A stretch of 64,000 nt of DNA from Raineyella sp. LH-20 (GCF_033110965.1 NZ_CP137003.1:1054001-1118000); one strand, 5' to 3'; shown: positions 45,152 to 58,053, counted from the first letter of the stretch. Numbers and translations are program-made. The notes: generated from the letters alone by a model not told the origin.

Positions 45152-46639
45152 GTGACTGGGACCGCCCCCCAACACCCACGGTTCACGACTGACCAGTTGC
45201 CGGAGGCTTGGGCGTACATCGTCAAGCATTCCGGGGCCCGGCATCGTGGGTTGTTGCGCAACGCGAAGCCGCTCACTGTGGTCCAGAACACCGTGATGGT
45301 GGCCGTCCCGAACGAGTACACCCGTGACCAGTTGGAGAACCGGCTGCGCCCCGGGGTGGAAGAGGCGCTGTCCGACTGCTTCCGTCACCTCACCCGGCTC
45401 GCCGTGACCGTGGATCCGGACATCACCCTCGACCTGGAGACCGAACTGCCGCTCGAGGCGCCGGAGTCGGCCACCGACGAAGACCTCGACGACGAGTGGT
45501 CCAACGAGGACGTCGCCTCCGGGGACCGGATCGGCCCGTTCGTGCCCCGCCCCAACCCGGACACCAGCCGCGACGGCAACCTGAACGGGCACGCGTTGGA
45601 GAGCACCCGGCTCAACCCCCAGTACTCCTTCGACAACTTCATCATCGGCCCGTCGAACCGGTTGGCGAACGCGGCTGCCCGCGCGGCCGCGGAGACGCCC
45701 GGCAAGGTGTTCAACCCGCTGGTCATCTACGGCGGCTCCGGGCTGGGCAAGACGCACCTGATGCATGCCGTCGGCCATTACGTGCTGCACCTCTACCCCG
45801 ACGCGCGAGTGCGCTACGTCTCCACCGAGGAACTCACCAACGAGTTCATCAACGCCATCTCGGAGAACCAGACCGTCGAGTTCCGCCGCCGTTACCGCGA
45901 GGTCGACGTGCTGCTGATCGACGACATCCAGTTCCTGGAGGGGAAGATCCAGACCCAGGAGGAGTTCTTCCACACCTTCAACACCCTGCAGAACGCCGAG
46001 AAGCAGATCGTGATGACCTCCGACCGGCCGCCGAAGCTGCTCGAGGCGCTCGAGCCGCGGCTGCGGTCCCGGTTCCAGTCCGGCCTGATCGCCGACGTGC
46101 ACGCCCCCGATCTGGAGACCCGCATCGCCATCCTCTACAAGAAGGCGCAGCAGGAACGGCTCGCCGTCGACCCACAGGTGCTCCAGTTCATCGCCGAACG
46201 GATCCAGACCAACATCCGCGAGCTGGAGGGTGCGCTGATCCGGGTGGCCGCGTTCGCCTCGCTCAACGGCGAGCCGGTCGACCTGCCGCTCGCCCAGGTG
46301 GTGCTGCAGGACCTCATCCCGGCCGGCAACAGCTCGGAGATCACCCCGGGCCTGATCATGGCCCAGACGGCCGGCTACTTCGGTCTCAGCGTCGACGAGC
46401 TGTGCAGCGCCTCGCGGACCCAGAACATCGCCACCGCCCGCCAGATCGCGATGTATCTGTGCCGGGAACTGACCGACCTGTCGTTGCCGAAGATCGGCCA
46501 ACAGTTCGGCGGCCGCGACCACACCACGGTGATGCACGCCGAGCGGAAGATCCGCCAGCTGCTCTCCGAGCGCCGAGAGGTCTACACCCAGGTCACCGAG
46601 CTCACCACCAGGATCCGTCAGAAGGCCGACAAGGCCTGA
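45152..46639 (+). CDS. dnaA: chromosomal replication initiator DnaA
   Basis: 495 residues from the GTG at 45152, which has GGAAGGG upstream. Domain I is short, domain II an acidic linker (about residues 95-150), AAA+ domain III from about 165 with Walker [14 protein letters not shown] and Walker [10 protein letters not shown], and domain IV with the DnaA-box reading motif [13 protein letters not shown]. Binds DnaA boxes downstream and opens the origin. Confidence 0.97.
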   Translation: MTGTAPQHPRFTTDQLPEAWAYIVKHSGARHRGLLRNAKPLTVVQNTVMVAVPNEYTRDQLENRLRPGVEEALSDCFRHLTRLAVTVDPDITLDLETELPLEAPESATDEDLDDEWSNEDVASGDRIGPFVPRPNPDTSRDGNLNGHALESTRLNPQYSFDNFIIGPSNRLANAAARAAAETPGKVFNPLVIYGGSGLGKTHLMHAVGHYVLHLYPDARVRYVSTEELTNEFINAISENQTVEFRRRYREVDVLLIDDIQFLEGKIQTQEEFFHTFNTLQNAEKQIVMTSDRPPKLLEALEPRLRSRFQSGLIADVHAPDLETRIAILYKKAQQERLAVDPQVLQFIAERIQTNIRELEGALIRVAAFASLNGEPVDLPLAQVVLQDLIPAGNSSEITPGLIMAQTAGYFGLSVDELCSASRTQNIATARQIAMYLCRELTDLSLPKIGQQFGGRDHTTVMHAERKIRQLLSERREVYTQVTELTTRIRQKADKA

Positions 46640-46675
46640 CCGTCACGCCCCGGCTTCGTCGGCCGACACCATATC

Positions 46676-46707
46676 GCCCCCCGGAAATCGTCCGGGGGGC
46701 ATTTTTT
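46676..46707 (+). terminator. rho-independent terminator after dnaA
   Basis: GCCCCCCGGA (46676-46685), loop AATCG, TCCGGGGGGC (46691-46700), then ATTTTTT. A textbook intrinsic terminator, rare in this window for having a real T tract. Confidence 0.92.
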
Positions 46708-46722
46708 GGCCCAGATCCCGTC

Positions 46723-46960
46723 TTGTCAACACCTGTGGACAGCGTTGTGGACAATTGTGGACAGCTACCCCGTGGTCTGCGGACAGATCCGGGATTGCGG
46801 TGGGCGGCCGTCTTGTCCGTCCACATCTTCTGCACCTGTAAGAGGGAGTTGCCCACCGCAGCTGTGGACGGAAATTCACGGGCTGACCAGCGGAAACGGT
46901 AGTTCTCCACACTTTCCACATGCCCTATGACTACTGCTGTATCCAAATATCGATGACCAT
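46723..46960. other. oriC: replication origin (oriC) with DnaA boxes
   Basis: Between dnaA and dnaN a cluster of DnaA-box-like 9-mers: TTGTCAACA (46723), TGTGGACAG (46734), TGTGGACAA (46746), TGTGGACAG (46756), TGCGGACAG (46778), TGTGGACGG (46863), TTCTCCACA (46903) and CTTTCCACA (46912). Only 46746 fits the actinobacterial consensus TTGTCCACA exactly; the others have one or two changes. An AT-rich stretch (46921-46955) follows and may be the unwinding element. Location and content match the known origin layout of actinobacteria. Confidence 0.88.
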
Positions 46961-47099
46961 GGCGTAGAGGCAGGGTCGGACCGCGAGCCGGCCGGCGACG
47001 AGCCCGTACGCGCCCGAAAAGACGCACGCACCGTCAGCCACCAAGAGCAGGAGGAGCGTACGTCTGCAGCAGACGGGCGCCGAAGCGCGACGCAGTCGA

Positions 47100-47105
47100 T
47101 ATGAT
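47100..47105 (+). promoter_or_regulatory. dnaN -10 element
   Basis: TATGAT ahead of dnaN, with the GTG at 47139 and its AGGAGGG site about 34 bp further on. No good -35 is seen. A perfect small palindrome, CGTCTGCAGCAGACG, lies at 47061-47075. Confidence 0.5.
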
Positions 47106-47138
47106 CAGGTGGCCACGACAATCCCCTCAGGAGGGCCA

Positions 47139-48290
47139 GTGAAGTTCGAAGTCGACCGCGACGTGTTGGCGGAGTCCGTTGCCTGGGTCGCCCGGAGCCT
47201 GCCGACGCGCCCGTCGATCCCGATCCTGGCCGGCCTGATGATCCACGCCGAGGGCGAGTCGCTGACCCTGTCCAGCTTCGACTACGAGACCTCGGCCCGA
47301 GTCGACCTGCCCGCCACCGTGCACGACGAGGGCACCGCCCTGGTGTCCGGACGACTGCTCGCCGACATCACCCGCTCCCTGCCGCATGCCGGCGTCTCGG
47401 TCGACACCTCCGGCGCGGCGATGGAACTGACCTGTGGCAGCGCCCACTTCACCCTGCAGCTGCTGCCGACCGACGACTACCCGATGCTGCCGGCGATGCC
47501 CACCGAGACCGGCACGGTGCCCAGCGACGCGCTGGCCGAGGCCGTCTCCCAAGTCGCCGTCGCCGCCGGCCGTGACGAGCTGCTGCCGATCTTCACCGGT
47601 GTCCGTGTCGAGATCGACGGGGACACCCTGTCCATGCTCGCCACCGACCGCTATCGGATGGCCCTCAAGGAGCTCACCTGGAACCCGGCCCGGTCCGACT
47701 TCCGTGGCAACGCACTGGTCCCGGCCAAGGTGCTCTCCGAGGCGGCCAAGTCGATGTCGGGCGGCGAGACGGTCAGCATCGCCCTGTCCCAGCCGGGCAG
47801 CGGCGAGGGGATCATCGGCCTGGCCGGTGAGTCCCACGGCACTCGGCGCCGGATCACCACCCGCCTGCTGGACGGCGAGTTCCCGAAGGTGCGCCACCTG
47901 ATGGACATCCAGGCCGCGCTGACCGTACGGTGCGCTACCGCCGACCTGATCGACGCGGCCAAGCGTGTCGCCCTGGTGGCCGAGCGCAACTCGCCGCTGC
48001 GGATGGTGATGGGGGAGGACACCGTCACTCTGGAGGCGGCCAGCGGCGACCATGCGCACGCGTCGGAGCAGATCGAGGCCCAGTTGGACAGCACCGGCGA
48101 GCCGATGATCGCGGCCGGCTTCAACCCGCAGTACCTGCTCGACGCCCTGGGCGCGCTGGACGCGGCGTACGTGAACTTCTCCTTCACCCAGCCGGGCAAG
48201 CCCTGCCTGCTGACCGGCGTGGCCGGCGCCATCGGCGACCCGCTGCTCGACTACCGCCACGTCATCATGCTGATGCGGCTGCCCGACTGA
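47139..48290 (+). CDS. dnaN: DNA polymerase III subunit beta (sliding clamp)
   Basis: 383 residues. Three clamp folds with typical stretches (LAGLMIHAEGESLTLSSFDYETSARV in the first, LPIFTGVRVEIDGDTLSMLATDRYRMA in the second, and a C-terminal LMRLPD). GTG at 47139 has CAGGAGGG at the right distance; an upstream GTG at 47109 lacks one. Holds polymerase on DNA. Follows the origin, followed by gnd after 44 bp. Confidence 0.96.
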   Translation: MKFEVDRDVLAESVAWVARSLPTRPSIPILAGLMIHAEGESLTLSSFDYETSARVDLPATVHDEGTALVSGRLLADITRSLPHAGVSVDTSGAAMELTCGSAHFTLQLLPTDDYPMLPAMPTETGTVPSDALAEAVSQVAVAAGRDELLPIFTGVRVEIDGDTLSMLATDRYRMALKELTWNPARSDFRGNALVPAKVLSEAAKSMSGGETVSIALSQPGSGEGIIGLAGESHGTRRRITTRLLDGEFPKVRHLMDIQAALTVRCATADLIDAAKRVALVAERNSPLRMVMGEDTVTLEAASGDHAHASEQIEAQLDSTGEPMIAAGFNPQYLLDALGALDAAYVNFSFTQPGKPCLLTGVAGAIGDPLLDYRHVIMLMRLPD

Positions 48291-48334
48291 TCCCGACGAT
48301 CGACACCCACGCCGACAGACACGATCGGAGCGAG

Positions 48335-49216
48335 ATGACATCCCTGGGACTGGTGGGTCTGGGCCGGATGGGCGGCAACATGCGGGAGCGCTGGCGGGGG
48401 GCCGGCCTGCAGGTCATCGGCTACGACCTGAACCAGGAGCTCAGCGACGCCACCGATCCGGCCGATCTGGTGGCCCGGCTCGATGCGCCGCGGGTGATCT
48501 GGCTGATGCTGCCGGTGCAGCACATCGACGCGATGCTGGCGCAGGTCGTCCCGCTGCTGTCCGCGGGCGATGTCGTGGTCGACGGCGGCAACTCGAAGTA
48601 CACCGACGACCAACGCCGGGCGGGCGTCTGTGCCGAGCACGGGGTGGCCTTCGTCGACTGTGGCGTGTCCGGCGGGGTGTGGGGCCGCACCAACGGCTAC
48701 GCCCTGATGGTCGGCGGTGAGGCCGCCGTGGTGGAGCGGCTGACGCCGTACTTCCAGGCACTGAAGCCGGCCGGCGACTTCGGCTTCGTGCACGCCGGCC
48801 CGGTGGGCGCCGGGCACTTCGCCAAGATGGTCCACAACGGCATCGAGTACGCCATGATGGAGGCGTACGCCGAGGGCTGGGAACTGTTGGCGACCGCCGA
48901 CCTGGTGACCGACGTCCCGGCCGTCTTCCGGTCCTGGCGCGAGGGTTCGGTGGTGAAGTCATGGCTGCTCGACCTGCTCGACAACGCGCTCGAGGACGAC
49001 CCGGACCTGTCCGATGTCCGCGGCTATGCGGAGGACTCCGGCGAGGGCCGATGGACCGTCGAGGCGGCGATCGAGCTCGGCGTACCGACCCCGGCGATCA
49101 GCGCCTCGCTCTACACCCGGTTCATCTCCCGGCAGACCGATTCGCCGGCGATGAAGATGATCGCCGCGCTGCGCAACCAGTTCGGCGGGCATGCCGTGCT
49201 GCCCGAGGACGACTGA
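48335..49216 (+). CDS. gnd: 6-phosphogluconate dehydrogenase (decarboxylating), short form
   Basis: 293 residues, matching the short YqeC/GntZ-type enzymes found next to recF in actinobacteria rather than the 470-residue form. NADP/NAD site [12 protein letters not shown], substrate loop [11 protein letters not shown], and [18 protein letters not shown] with catalytic Lys and Asn. Makes ribulose 5-phosphate. CGGAGCGAG precedes the ATG. Stop is 5 bp before recF. Confidence 0.92.
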   Translation: MTSLGLVGLGRMGGNMRERWRGAGLQVIGYDLNQELSDATDPADLVARLDAPRVIWLMLPVQHIDAMLAQVVPLLSAGDVVVDGGNSKYTDDQRRAGVCAEHGVAFVDCGVSGGVWGRTNGYALMVGGEAAVVERLTPYFQALKPAGDFGFVHAGPVGAGHFAKMVHNGIEYAMMEAYAEGWELLATADLVTDVPAVFRSWREGSVVKSWLLDLLDNALEDDPDLSDVRGYAEDSGEGRWTVEAAIELGVPTPAISASLYTRFISRQTDSPAMKMIAALRNQFGGHAVLPEDD

Positions 49217-49221
49217 GCCTG

Positions 49222-50385
49222 GTGTACGTCGACCACCTCACGCTGGCCGACTTCCGGTCGTACGCGTACGTCGACGTGGACCTGGCGCCGGGGGTGGTGA
49301 CCTTCGTCGGGGCGAACGGCCAGGGCAAGACCAACCTGGTGGAGGCGGTGGACTACCTGGCCACCCTCGGCTCCCACCGGGTCTCCGCCGACCTGCCGCT
49401 GGTGCGGCACGGCACCGAGCGGGCGACGATCAAGGCCCGGGTCCGGGCCGGACGTGCGGACGACCGGGCACTGGTGCTGGAGATCGACATCCATCCCGGC
49501 CGGGCCAACCGGGCCCGGCTCAACCGGGCACCGCTGTCGCGGCCCCGCGAGCTGCTCGGCATCCTGCGCACGGTGGTCTTCTCCCCCGAGGACCTGGCCA
49601 TCGTCAAGGGCGACCCGGCCGCCCGTCGGCAGTTCCTCGACGCCCTGGTGGCGACTCGGTGGCCCCGGATGGCCGGCGTGCGCCACGACTACGACAAGGT
49701 GCTGCGCCAGCGCAACAGCCTGCTGAAGACGATGTCCGGCCGGGGCGGGCGGGTCGCCGACCCGTACGCCGACGACACGCTGCGGATCTGGGACGAGCAG
49801 CTGGCCACTGTCGGGGCCGAGGTGCTCTCCGCCCGCCTGGACACCCTCGCCGCATTGATGCCGCACACCGCGCGGGCGTACGCCGACATCGCGCCGGCCA
49901 ACAACGTGGCGACCGCGCGCTACCGCAGCTCGTTGGACCCGGACGGGCCGGCGGACCCGGACGGTGCGCCCGGGACCGACCGCGAGGAGCTGCGGGCCGC
50001 GCTGCTGGCCCGGATGGCCGAACGCCGCGGTGAGGAGATCGCCCGGGGGGTGTCGCTGGTCGGGCCGCACCGCGACGACATCGAGCTGTTCCTCGGCGAG
50101 CTGCCGGCCAAGGGCTATGCCAGCCACGGGGAGTCCTGGTCGTACGCCCTGGCGCTGAAGCTGGGCGGTTTCCAGCTGCTGCGGGCCGACGGGATCGAGC
50201 CGGTGCTGATCCTCGACGACGTCTTCGCCGAACTGGACGCCACCCGCCGGGACCGGCTCGCCGGCGGCGTGCTCGGCGCCGACCAGGTGCTGGTCACCGC
50301 CGCCGTCGCCGAGGATCTGCCGGCCGCCCTGGCCGGCCAGCGGTTCCGGGTCGCCGCCGGGGAGGTGCTCCCCGATGCCGCCTGA
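49222..50385 (+). CDS. recF: DNA repair protein RecF
   Basis: 387 residues. Walker [14 protein letters not shown], Walker [13 protein letters not shown], with the conserved [12 protein letters not shown] between. GTG at 49222 follows the gnd stop by 5 bp. Loads RecA at gaps in the RecFOR pathway. Stop overlaps the dciA start. Confidence 0.95.
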   Translation: MYVDHLTLADFRSYAYVDVDLAPGVVTFVGANGQGKTNLVEAVDYLATLGSHRVSADLPLVRHGTERATIKARVRAGRADDRALVLEIDIHPGRANRARLNRAPLSRPRELLGILRTVVFSPEDLAIVKGDPAARRQFLDALVATRWPRMAGVRHDYDKVLRQRNSLLKTMSGRGGRVADPYADDTLRIWDEQLATVGAEVLSARLDTLAALMPHTARAYADIAPANNVATARYRSSLDPDGPADPDGAPGTDREELRAALLARMAERRGEEIARGVSLVGPHRDDIELFLGELPAKGYASHGESWSYALALKLGGFQLLRADGIEPVLILDDVFAELDATRRDRLAGGVLGADQVLVTAAVAEDLPAALAGQRFRVAAGEVLPDAA

Positions 50386-50977
50386 CCCGGATCGGCCGGA
50401 CGAGCCGCTGTCCGACACGCCGGAGCCGGAGCCCGGCGCGGCGACGCCCGGCCCGCCCGAGGACCCCGAGCCCGCCCCGGACACCCCCGATCCGGACGGT
50501 CTCGAGTTGGCCCGGCGGATCGCCCGGCAGGTGAACGCCGGGACCCCCGCACCGCAGCGTCCACCGCGGCGGAAGCGCCGCCGGCCGATCGAGCCGATGT
50601 CATCGGGGGCCCGCCCGGACGACCGGGACCCGCAGCCGATCGGTGATGTGCTGCGCCGGATGGTGGAGGACCGCGGCTGGCGCACCGACTTCGACGTGCA
50701 CGCCCTGATTGCCCGCTGGCCGGAGCTGATCGGCCCGTCCAACGCGGCGCACTGCCGGCCCGAGGCGTACGAGGACGGGGTGCTCACCGTCCGCACCTCG
50801 TCGACCGCGTGGGCGGTGCAGATGCGCTCGATGGCGCCGGCCGTGGTCGCCCGGCTCAACGAGCAGCTCGGCTCCGAGGTGGTCCGCCGGATCCTGGTCA
50901 AGGGGCCGGACGCCCCGTCGTGGAGCCACGGCCGGCTGCGGGTGCGTGGTCGCGGCCCTCGCGACACGTACGGTTGA
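50375..50977 (+). CDS. dciA: DciA-like (DUF721) helicase-loading protein
   Basis: 200 residues. The N-terminal half is Pro/Asp/Glu-rich, then a basic patch (RPPRRKRRR), and the DUF721 domain from about 95 ([29 protein letters not shown], then [13 protein letters not shown]). DciA loads the replicative helicase in bacteria lacking DnaC. It overlaps recF by 11 bp, with GGAGG before the ATG. The gene's end DTYG is duplicated 45 bp downstream as DNA (CTCGACACGTACGG at 50999). Confidence 0.9.
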   Translation: MPPDPDRPDEPLSDTPEPEPGAATPGPPEDPEPAPDTPDPDGLELARRIARQVNAGTPAPQRPPRRKRRRPIEPMSSGARPDDRDPQPIGDVLRRMVEDRGWRTDFDVHALIARWPELIGPSNAAHCRPEAYEDGVLTVRTSSTAWAVQMRSMAPAVVARLNEQLGSEVVRRILVKGPDAPSWSHGRLRVRGRGPRDTYG

Positions 50978-51136
50978 TCCGCGGCTCCGGTGGTGGACCT
51001 CGACACGTACGGGTGATTCTGGCGCGCGGATGCCCCGCCGACGTGGTGACCCTTGCGAATGACCCTCCGGGGTCCGCAGACCGCCTTCCAGGGCCGTCTG
51101 CGCGGGTGTGTGACGTCCACTACACCCCCGGTGGGG

Positions 51137-51142
51137 TAGACT
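51137..51142 (+). promoter_or_regulatory. gyrB -10 element (leaderless start)
   Basis: TAGACT 6 nt before the gyrB GTG at 51149, a leaderless arrangement. A hairpin (CGCAGAC at 51075-51081 with GTCTGCG at 51096-51102) is upstream. Confidence 0.6.
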
Positions 51143-51148
51143 GCACCA

Positions 51149-53179
<2,031 letters not shown>

Positions 53180-53199
53180 TCGATCGGAAGAACTGAACA

Positions 53200-55785
53200 A
53201 TGAGTGACATCCCCCCGCAGAACGAGGACGCCCAGGGCGAGGGCCCCGACGAGCAGGCCGTCGCCGACCAGCAGGGCCTGGCGGTGGTCGCGAAGACCGA
53301 CAACGTCGAGCAGGTCGACCTCGAGGCGGAGATCCAGAAGTCCTACCTCGACTACGCCATGTCGGTGATCGTCGGGCGGGCGCTGCCCGACGTCCGGGAC
53401 GGCCTCAAGCCGGTGCACCGCCGGGTGCTGTACGCCATGTACGACGGCGGCTACCGCCCCGACCGCGGTTGGAACAAGTGCGCCCGCGTCGTCGGCGAGG
53501 TGATGGGCACTTACCACCCGCACGGCGACTTGGCGATCTACGACACCCTGGTCCGGCTCGCCCAGCCGTGGGTGATGCGGGCCCCGCTGGTCAACGGTCA
53601 GGGCAACTTCGGCTCCCCGGGCAACGACCCGGCCGCGGCGATGCGCTACACCGAGTGCAAGATGGCGCCGCTCTCGATGGAGATGGTCCGCGACATCGAC
53701 GAGGACACCGTCGACTTCCAGCCGAACTACGACGGCCGCGACATGGAGCCGACGGTGCTGCCGGCCCGGTTCCCGAACCTGCTGGTGAACGGCTCGACCG
53801 GCATCGCCGTCGGGATGGCCACCAACATCCCCACCCACAACATGCGCGAGGTCAACGCCGCGGTGCAGTGGGCGCTGGAGCACCCGGAGGCCTCCGAGGA
53901 GGAGCTGCTCGAGGCCGCGATGGAGCGGATCAAGGGCCCGGACTTCCCGCTCGGCGCGCTGATCGTCGGCCGCAAGGGGATCGAGGAGGCGTACCGGACC
54001 GGCCGTGGCTCGGTCACCATGCGCGCGGTGATCGACATCGAGGAGGACGACAAGGGGCGTACGCAGCTCGTCGTCACCGAGCTGCCGTACATGTGCAACC
54101 CGGACAACCTGGCGCTGAAGATCGCCGAGCTGGTGCACAACGGCAAGCTCAACGGGATCGCCGACATCCGCGACGACACCTCGGCCCGTACGGGCCAGCG
54201 GCTGGTGATCGTGCTGAAGCGCGACGCCCAGCCGCGGGTGGTGATGAACAACCTCTACAAGCACACCCAGTTGCAGGACACCTTCGGCTGCAACATGGTG
54301 GCGCTGGTCGACGACGTGCCGCGGACGCTGCGGCTGGACCAGTTCATCTCCTACTGGATCACCCACCAGATCGAGGTGATCCGGCGCCGCACCGAGTACC
54401 GGCTGCGCAAGGCCGAGGAGCAGGCGCACATCTACCGCGCCCTGGTGAAGGCGCTGGACGCCCTCGACGAGGTGATCGCGCTGATCCGCCGCTCGCCGAC
54501 CACCGAGGCCGCCCGGGAGGGGCTGAAGGATCTGCTGGAGATCGACGACGCGCAGGCCACCGCCATCCTCGACATGCAGCTGCGCCGGCTGGCCGCCCTG
54601 GAGCGGCAGAAGATCATCGAGACCCTGGAGGAGATCGAGGCCAGGATCGCCGACTTCCGCGACATCCTGGCCAAGCCCGACCGCCAGCGGGGGATCATCG
54701 CCACCGAGCTGCAGGAGATCGTCGACAAGTACGGTGACGAGCGGCGGACCCGGATCGTGTCGGCCGACGGCGACCTCTCCGACGAGGACCTGATCCCGGA
54801 CGAGGACGTCATCGTCACCATCACCCTCGGCGGCTACGCCAAGCGGACCCGCTCCGACCAGTACCGGGTGCAGAAGCGCGGCGGCAAGGGCGTCCGCGGT
54901 GCGACGCTGCGGGCGGACGACGAGGTGGCGCACCTGTTCGCGACCACCAACCATCAGTGGATCCTGTTCTTCACCAACATGGGCCGGGTCTACCGGGCCA
55001 AGGCGTGGCAGCTCCCGGAGGCCAACCGGGACGCCAAGGGCGGTCACGTGGCGGGGCTGCTGAGCTTCCTGCCCGGCGAGTCGATCGCCCAGGTGCTCGC
55101 CATCCCGTCGTACGACGTGGCCGACTACCTGCTGCTCGCCACTCGCAAGGGGCTGGTGAAGAAGACCACCCTGTCGGCGTACGACTCGCCGCGCCAGGCC
55201 GGGGTGATCGCGGTCAGCTTCCGCGACGAGGACGACGAGCTGATCGGCGCCGAACTGGCCGGCAGCGAGGACGATGTGTTGCTGGTCTCCCGCAAGGGGC
55301 AGGCGATCCGGTTCCGGGCCGATGACGAGCAGCTGCGGCCGATGGGGCGGGCCACCTCCGGGGTGACCGGGATGAAGTTCCGCGACGGCGACGAGCTGCT
55401 GGCGATGATGATCGTCCGTGACGACTTCCCCGAGGACGACCGGTTCGTCTTCACCGTCACCGACGAGGGGTACGCCAAGCGCTCCCGGGTCAGTGACTAC
55501 CGGCTGCAGGGCCGCGGCGGACTCGGCATCAAGGCGATGAAGCTCAACTCCGAACGTGGCAGCCTGGTGGGCGGCCTGATGGTGCAGGAGGGTGACGAGG
55601 TGATCGCCATCAAGACCTCCGGCCAGGTGACACGGAGCGCGGTCTCGGAGGTCGCGGTCACCTCGCGTGACACTATGGGGGTGAAGTTCGTCGGGGTATC
55701 CGGCAGCGACGCGGTGTCGATCATCGCGCTCAACCCGGAGCGCCCCGAGGACGACGACACGACCGAGGAGAGCACCAGTGAGTGA
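53200..55785 (+). CDS. gyrA: DNA gyrase subunit A
   Basis: 861 residues. Catalytic Tyr in [11 protein letters not shown]; tail with beta-pinwheel repeats and the GyrA box [10 protein letters not shown]. The quinolone-determining stretch reads [13 protein letters not shown]: position 111 is Leu (TTG at 53530-53532), where E. coli has Ser83; Asp115 (E. coli Asp87) is kept. Leu there is a well-known resistance change in E. coli, so reduced quinolone sensitivity is likely. ATG at 53200. Confidence 0.97.
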   Translation: MSDIPPQNEDAQGEGPDEQAVADQQGLAVVAKTDNVEQVDLEAEIQKSYLDYAMSVIVGRALPDVRDGLKPVHRRVLYAMYDGGYRPDRGWNKCARVVGEVMGTYHPHGDLAIYDTLVRLAQPWVMRAPLVNGQGNFGSPGNDPAAAMRYTECKMAPLSMEMVRDIDEDTVDFQPNYDGRDMEPTVLPARFPNLLVNGSTGIAVGMATNIPTHNMREVNAAVQWALEHPEASEEELLEAAMERIKGPDFPLGALIVGRKGIEEAYRTGRGSVTMRAVIDIEEDDKGRTQLVVTELPYMCNPDNLALKIAELVHNGKLNGIADIRDDTSARTGQRLVIVLKRDAQPRVVMNNLYKHTQLQDTFGCNMVALVDDVPRTLRLDQFISYWITHQIEVIRRRTEYRLRKAEEQAHIYRALVKALDALDEVIALIRRSPTTEAAREGLKDLLEIDDAQATAILDMQLRRLAALERQKIIETLEEIEARIADFRDILAKPDRQRGIIATELQEIVDKYGDERRTRIVSADGDLSDEDLIPDEDVIVTITLGGYAKRTRSDQYRVQKRGGKGVRGATLRADDEVAHLFATTNHQWILFFTNMGRVYRAKAWQLPEANRDAKGGHVAGLLSFLPGESIAQVLAIPSYDVADYLLLATRKGLVKKTTLSAYDSPRQAGVIAVSFRDEDDELIGAELAGSEDDVLLVSRKGQAIRFRADDEQLRPMGRATSGVTGMKFRDGDELLAMMIVRDDFPEDDRFVFTVTDEGYAKRSRVSDYRLQGRGGLGIKAMKLNSERGSLVGGLMVQEGDEVIAIKTSGQVTRSAVSEVAVTSRDTMGVKFVGVSGSDAVSIIALNPERPEDDDTTEESTSE

Positions 55786-56290
55786 CGCCCGACCGGACGG
55801 CGATGTCGATGCGACCGTGCTGCGGTCCACCGAGGAGTTCTACGGCCCCGCCGGGGTGCCCGAATCGCCCACCCCACTGCGTCGGCCCGGCCAGGAGCCG
55901 GCCGACGCGGTGTCCCGCCGGACCCGGAAGGCCACTCTGCGACTCAGCCACGTCGACCCGTGGTCGGTGATGAAGACCTCGTTCGTCTTCTCCATCGCCT
56001 TCGGCATCGCGGCGCTGATCCTGGTGCTGATCACCTGGCTGGTGCTGTCGGTCTCCGGCGTGTTCAACCTGATCAACGAGCAGATCGGGGCGCTGCTGAT
56101 GTCGCCCGGCGACACTCAGCAGTTCCGGATCCAGGACTTCTTCGGGCTGTCCAAGACGATGGGCCTGACCATCCTGCTGTCGGTGCTGAACGTGGTGATC
56201 CTGACCGCCATGTCGACGCTGATGGCGTTCCTCTACAACACGGCCTGCCGGCTGATCGGCGGCCTGGAGGTCACCCTCGCCGAGGACTGA
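55778..56290 (+). CDS. DUF3566 membrane protein
   Basis: 170 residues. Start GTG at 55778 overlaps gyrA. Acidic N-terminus, then [22 protein letters not shown] and two transmembrane helices with VMKTS, the DUF3566 signature. Known in actinobacteria as the gyrA-adjacent protein, where homologues affect drug sensitivity or cell shape; the exact role is not established here. Confidence 0.88.
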   Translation: MSDARPDGDVDATVLRSTEEFYGPAGVPESPTPLRRPGQEPADAVSRRTRKATLRLSHVDPWSVMKTSFVFSIAFGIAALILVLITWLVLSVSGVFNLINEQIGALLMSPGDTQQFRIQDFFGLSKTMGLTILLSVLNVVILTAMSTLMAFLYNTACRLIGGLEVTLAED

Positions 56291-56299
56291 CCCGGCCGA

Positions 56300-56326
56300 C
56301 CCGGCGGCGACCCGTTCGCCGCCGGG
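56300..56326 (+). terminator. hairpin after DUF3566
   Basis: CCCGGCGGCGA (56300-56310), loop CCCGT, TCGCCGCCGGG (56316-56326), an 11-bp perfect stem. It closes the gyrB-gyrA-DUF3566 run. Confidence 0.75.
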
Positions 56327-56334
56327 TGCCGATT

Positions 56335-56362
56335 TTGCCGGCCGAGCGGCATGGGGTAGTGT
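56335..56362 (+). promoter_or_regulatory. tRNA-Ile promoter
   Basis: TTGCCG (56335-56340), 16-bp spacer, TAGTGT (56357-56362), about 25 bp before the tRNA. Confidence 0.65.
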
Positions 56363-56387
56363 TTCTCCTCGGCGCGGCAAGCGTGAA

Positions 56388-56461
56388 GGGCCCATAGCTC
56401 AGGTGGTTAGAGCGCTGTCCTGATAAGACAGAGGTCGCTGGTTCAAGTCCAGCTGGGCCCA
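56388..56461 (+). tRNA. tRNA-Ile (anticodon GAT)
   Basis: 74 nt with the cloverleaf: acceptor GGGCCCA pairs with TGGGCCC, D loop AGCTCAGGTGGTTAGAGCG, anticodon stem CTGTC/GACAG around CTGATAA (GAT at 56422-56424), T loop GGTTCAAGTCC, discriminator A at 56461. The CCA end is not fully encoded (ACCG). Common next to gyrA in actinobacteria; the usual tRNA-Ala is not beside it. Confidence 0.98.
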
Positions 56462-56467
56462 CCGAAC

Positions 56468-56506
56468 AAGGCCTCCGACCGGGCGAAACGCCAGGTCGGG
56501 GGCCTT
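56468..56506 (+). terminator. hairpin terminator after tRNA-Ile
   Basis: AAGGCCTCCGACC (56468-56480) with GGTCGGGGGCCTT (56494-56506), one wobble in 13 bp. It sits between the tRNA and the flavoprotein gene. Confidence 0.8.
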
Positions 56507-56526
56507 CGGCTTGTGGCTGGCGCAGA

Positions 56527-57972
56527 TCACTCGCGGTCGAGCCGTTCCAGATCCTCCACCGCCGGGCCCTCGAGCTGGGATCCGTCCGCCGCGAAACGCG
56601 AGCCGTGCCAGGGGCAGTCCCACGTACGTTCGGCGTCGTTCCAGCCGACGATCCCGCCCAGGTGCGTGCAGACCGCCGAGACCCGGCAGGTCGTCCCGTC
56701 CACCGTGGAGACGGCCTCCGGCCGGTCGCCCGGGCCCAGTCCCACCACCCCGGTGCCTTCGGCCGGGAGGCGGTCGGGGAGGGCGTGCAGGTCGACCTGC
56801 CAGTCCTCGGTCGTCTCGCCGCCGGACGGTGCCTGGTGCCGGAGCCTGTCGGCCCACGGCATCGAGCCGCCGAGGATCCGTTCGGCGAGGGTCAGGGCGG
56901 CCGCGACGGCGTTGGTCAGGCCCCACTTGTTGAAGCCGGTCGCGGTGAACACCCGCTCCCCGCCGTCGGGCAGCGGCCCGACGAACGGGAGCCGATCGGC
57001 GGAGCGGTAGTCCTGCGCCGACCAGGCATGGGTGCGTTCGGCTCCCGGGAAGTGCTCCCGTGTCCACGCCTCGAGGTCCGCGACCGCCGCGGCGGGTGAG
57101 GCGGAGCGGCCGACGATGTGCTCGTTGCCGCCGACCATCAGCAGCTCGTGTCCGTCGACCGGCACGGTCCGCAACGAGCGGATCGGGGTGTCGGCGGACA
57201 GGTACATGCCCTGCGGGATCGGTCCGGGCAGCCGGTAGGTCGTTGCGTACGACCGGATCGGCACCATCGTCGTGAAATGGCTGCGGTCCAGGATCGGCGT
57301 GCCGGTCGCAAGGATCACGCGGTCGGCCCGCATCCGTCCCCGGGTGGTGGTGACCGTCACCGGAGCAGCCGGGTCGAGGCCGGTGACCCGCACCCCCTCG
57401 ACGACCTCACCACCGTGCGTCGCCAACTCGGCGTGCAGCATGTCGAGCACCCGCAACGGATGGATCTGCACCTGGTCGGGCAGCAGGAGGGCGCCACGCA
57501 CCGGGAAGGGCAGCTCGGTCTCGTCGGTCCACTGCACGTCCAGCCCGGCGATCCGGGAGGCCTTCTGCTCGACCCGGAGGTGGGCCAGCCCTTCCTCCGT
57601 CGTGGCGTACGTGCCGGCGACGCGCCGTTCGTACGGGACGCCGCGGTCGTCCATCAGCCGGGCCAGGAACGCCTGCCCCTCGCGGTTGGCCTCGACGTAC
57701 GCCCGCAACACCTCGTCGGGGTGCCGGGCGTGGATGCCGGACAGGGTCAGCCCCTGCAGCACGGAGAGCTTGCCGGTGGTGTAGCCGGTGGTCACCGCCC
57801 CGATCCGGCGCGCTTCGAGGACGGTGACATGCAGACCCGCGCGGGCCAGCAGGGCCGCGGTGGCCAGTCCGGTGAGGCCGGCCCCGACGACGATGACGTC
57901 GGTGTGGGCATCGTCCTCGAAGGTGTCGGTGGCGGGGGAGGCGGTGTGCGTGGCGAACCAGACCGAGTCCAT
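56527..57972 (-). CDS. FAD-dependent oxidoreductase with C-terminal Rieske domain
   Basis: 481 residues. N-terminal DAO/GlpO-like flavoprotein: FAD site VIVVGAGLTGLATAALLARAG, and a C-terminal Rieske 2Fe-2S domain with CTHLGGIV and CPWHGSRF ligands (Cys-x-His, Cys-x2-His). This two-domain layout is typical of actinobacterial stand-alone oxidoreductases of unknown substrate. I chose MDSVWFATHT at 57972, as the extra N-terminus is not FAD-like. Divergent from the next gene by 81 bp. Confidence 0.85.
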   Translation of the reverse strand: MDSVWFATHTASPATDTFEDDAHTDVIVVGAGLTGLATAALLARAGLHVTVLEARRIGAVTTGYTTGKLSVLQGLTLSGIHARHPDEVLRAYVEANREGQAFLARLMDDRGVPYERRVAGTYATTEEGLAHLRVEQKASRIAGLDVQWTDETELPFPVRGALLLPDQVQIHPLRVLDMLHAELATHGGEVVEGVRVTGLDPAAPVTVTTTRGRMRADRVILATGTPILDRSHFTTMVPIRSYATTYRLPGPIPQGMYLSADTPIRSLRTVPVDGHELLMVGGNEHIVGRSASPAAAVADLEAWTREHFPGAERTHAWSAQDYRSADRLPFVGPLPDGGERVFTATGFNKWGLTNAVAAALTLAERILGGSMPWADRLRHQAPSGGETTEDWQVDLHALPDRLPAEGTGVVGLGPGDRPEAVSTVDGTTCRVSAVCTHLGGIVGWNDAERTWDCPWHGSRFAADGSQLEGPAVEDLERLDRE

Positions 57973-58053
57973 GCCCCCATCATCGGCCCGCCCCGCCGGA
58001 ATGTGTAGTGGATCACATCTTCGATCTGGCCGGAGGACAGGGGACAATCAGCC

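Noticed and set aside
56462-56526. A tRNA-Ala after tRNA-Ile
   Set aside because: No second cloverleaf; the sequence after tRNA-Ile forms a terminator hairpin.
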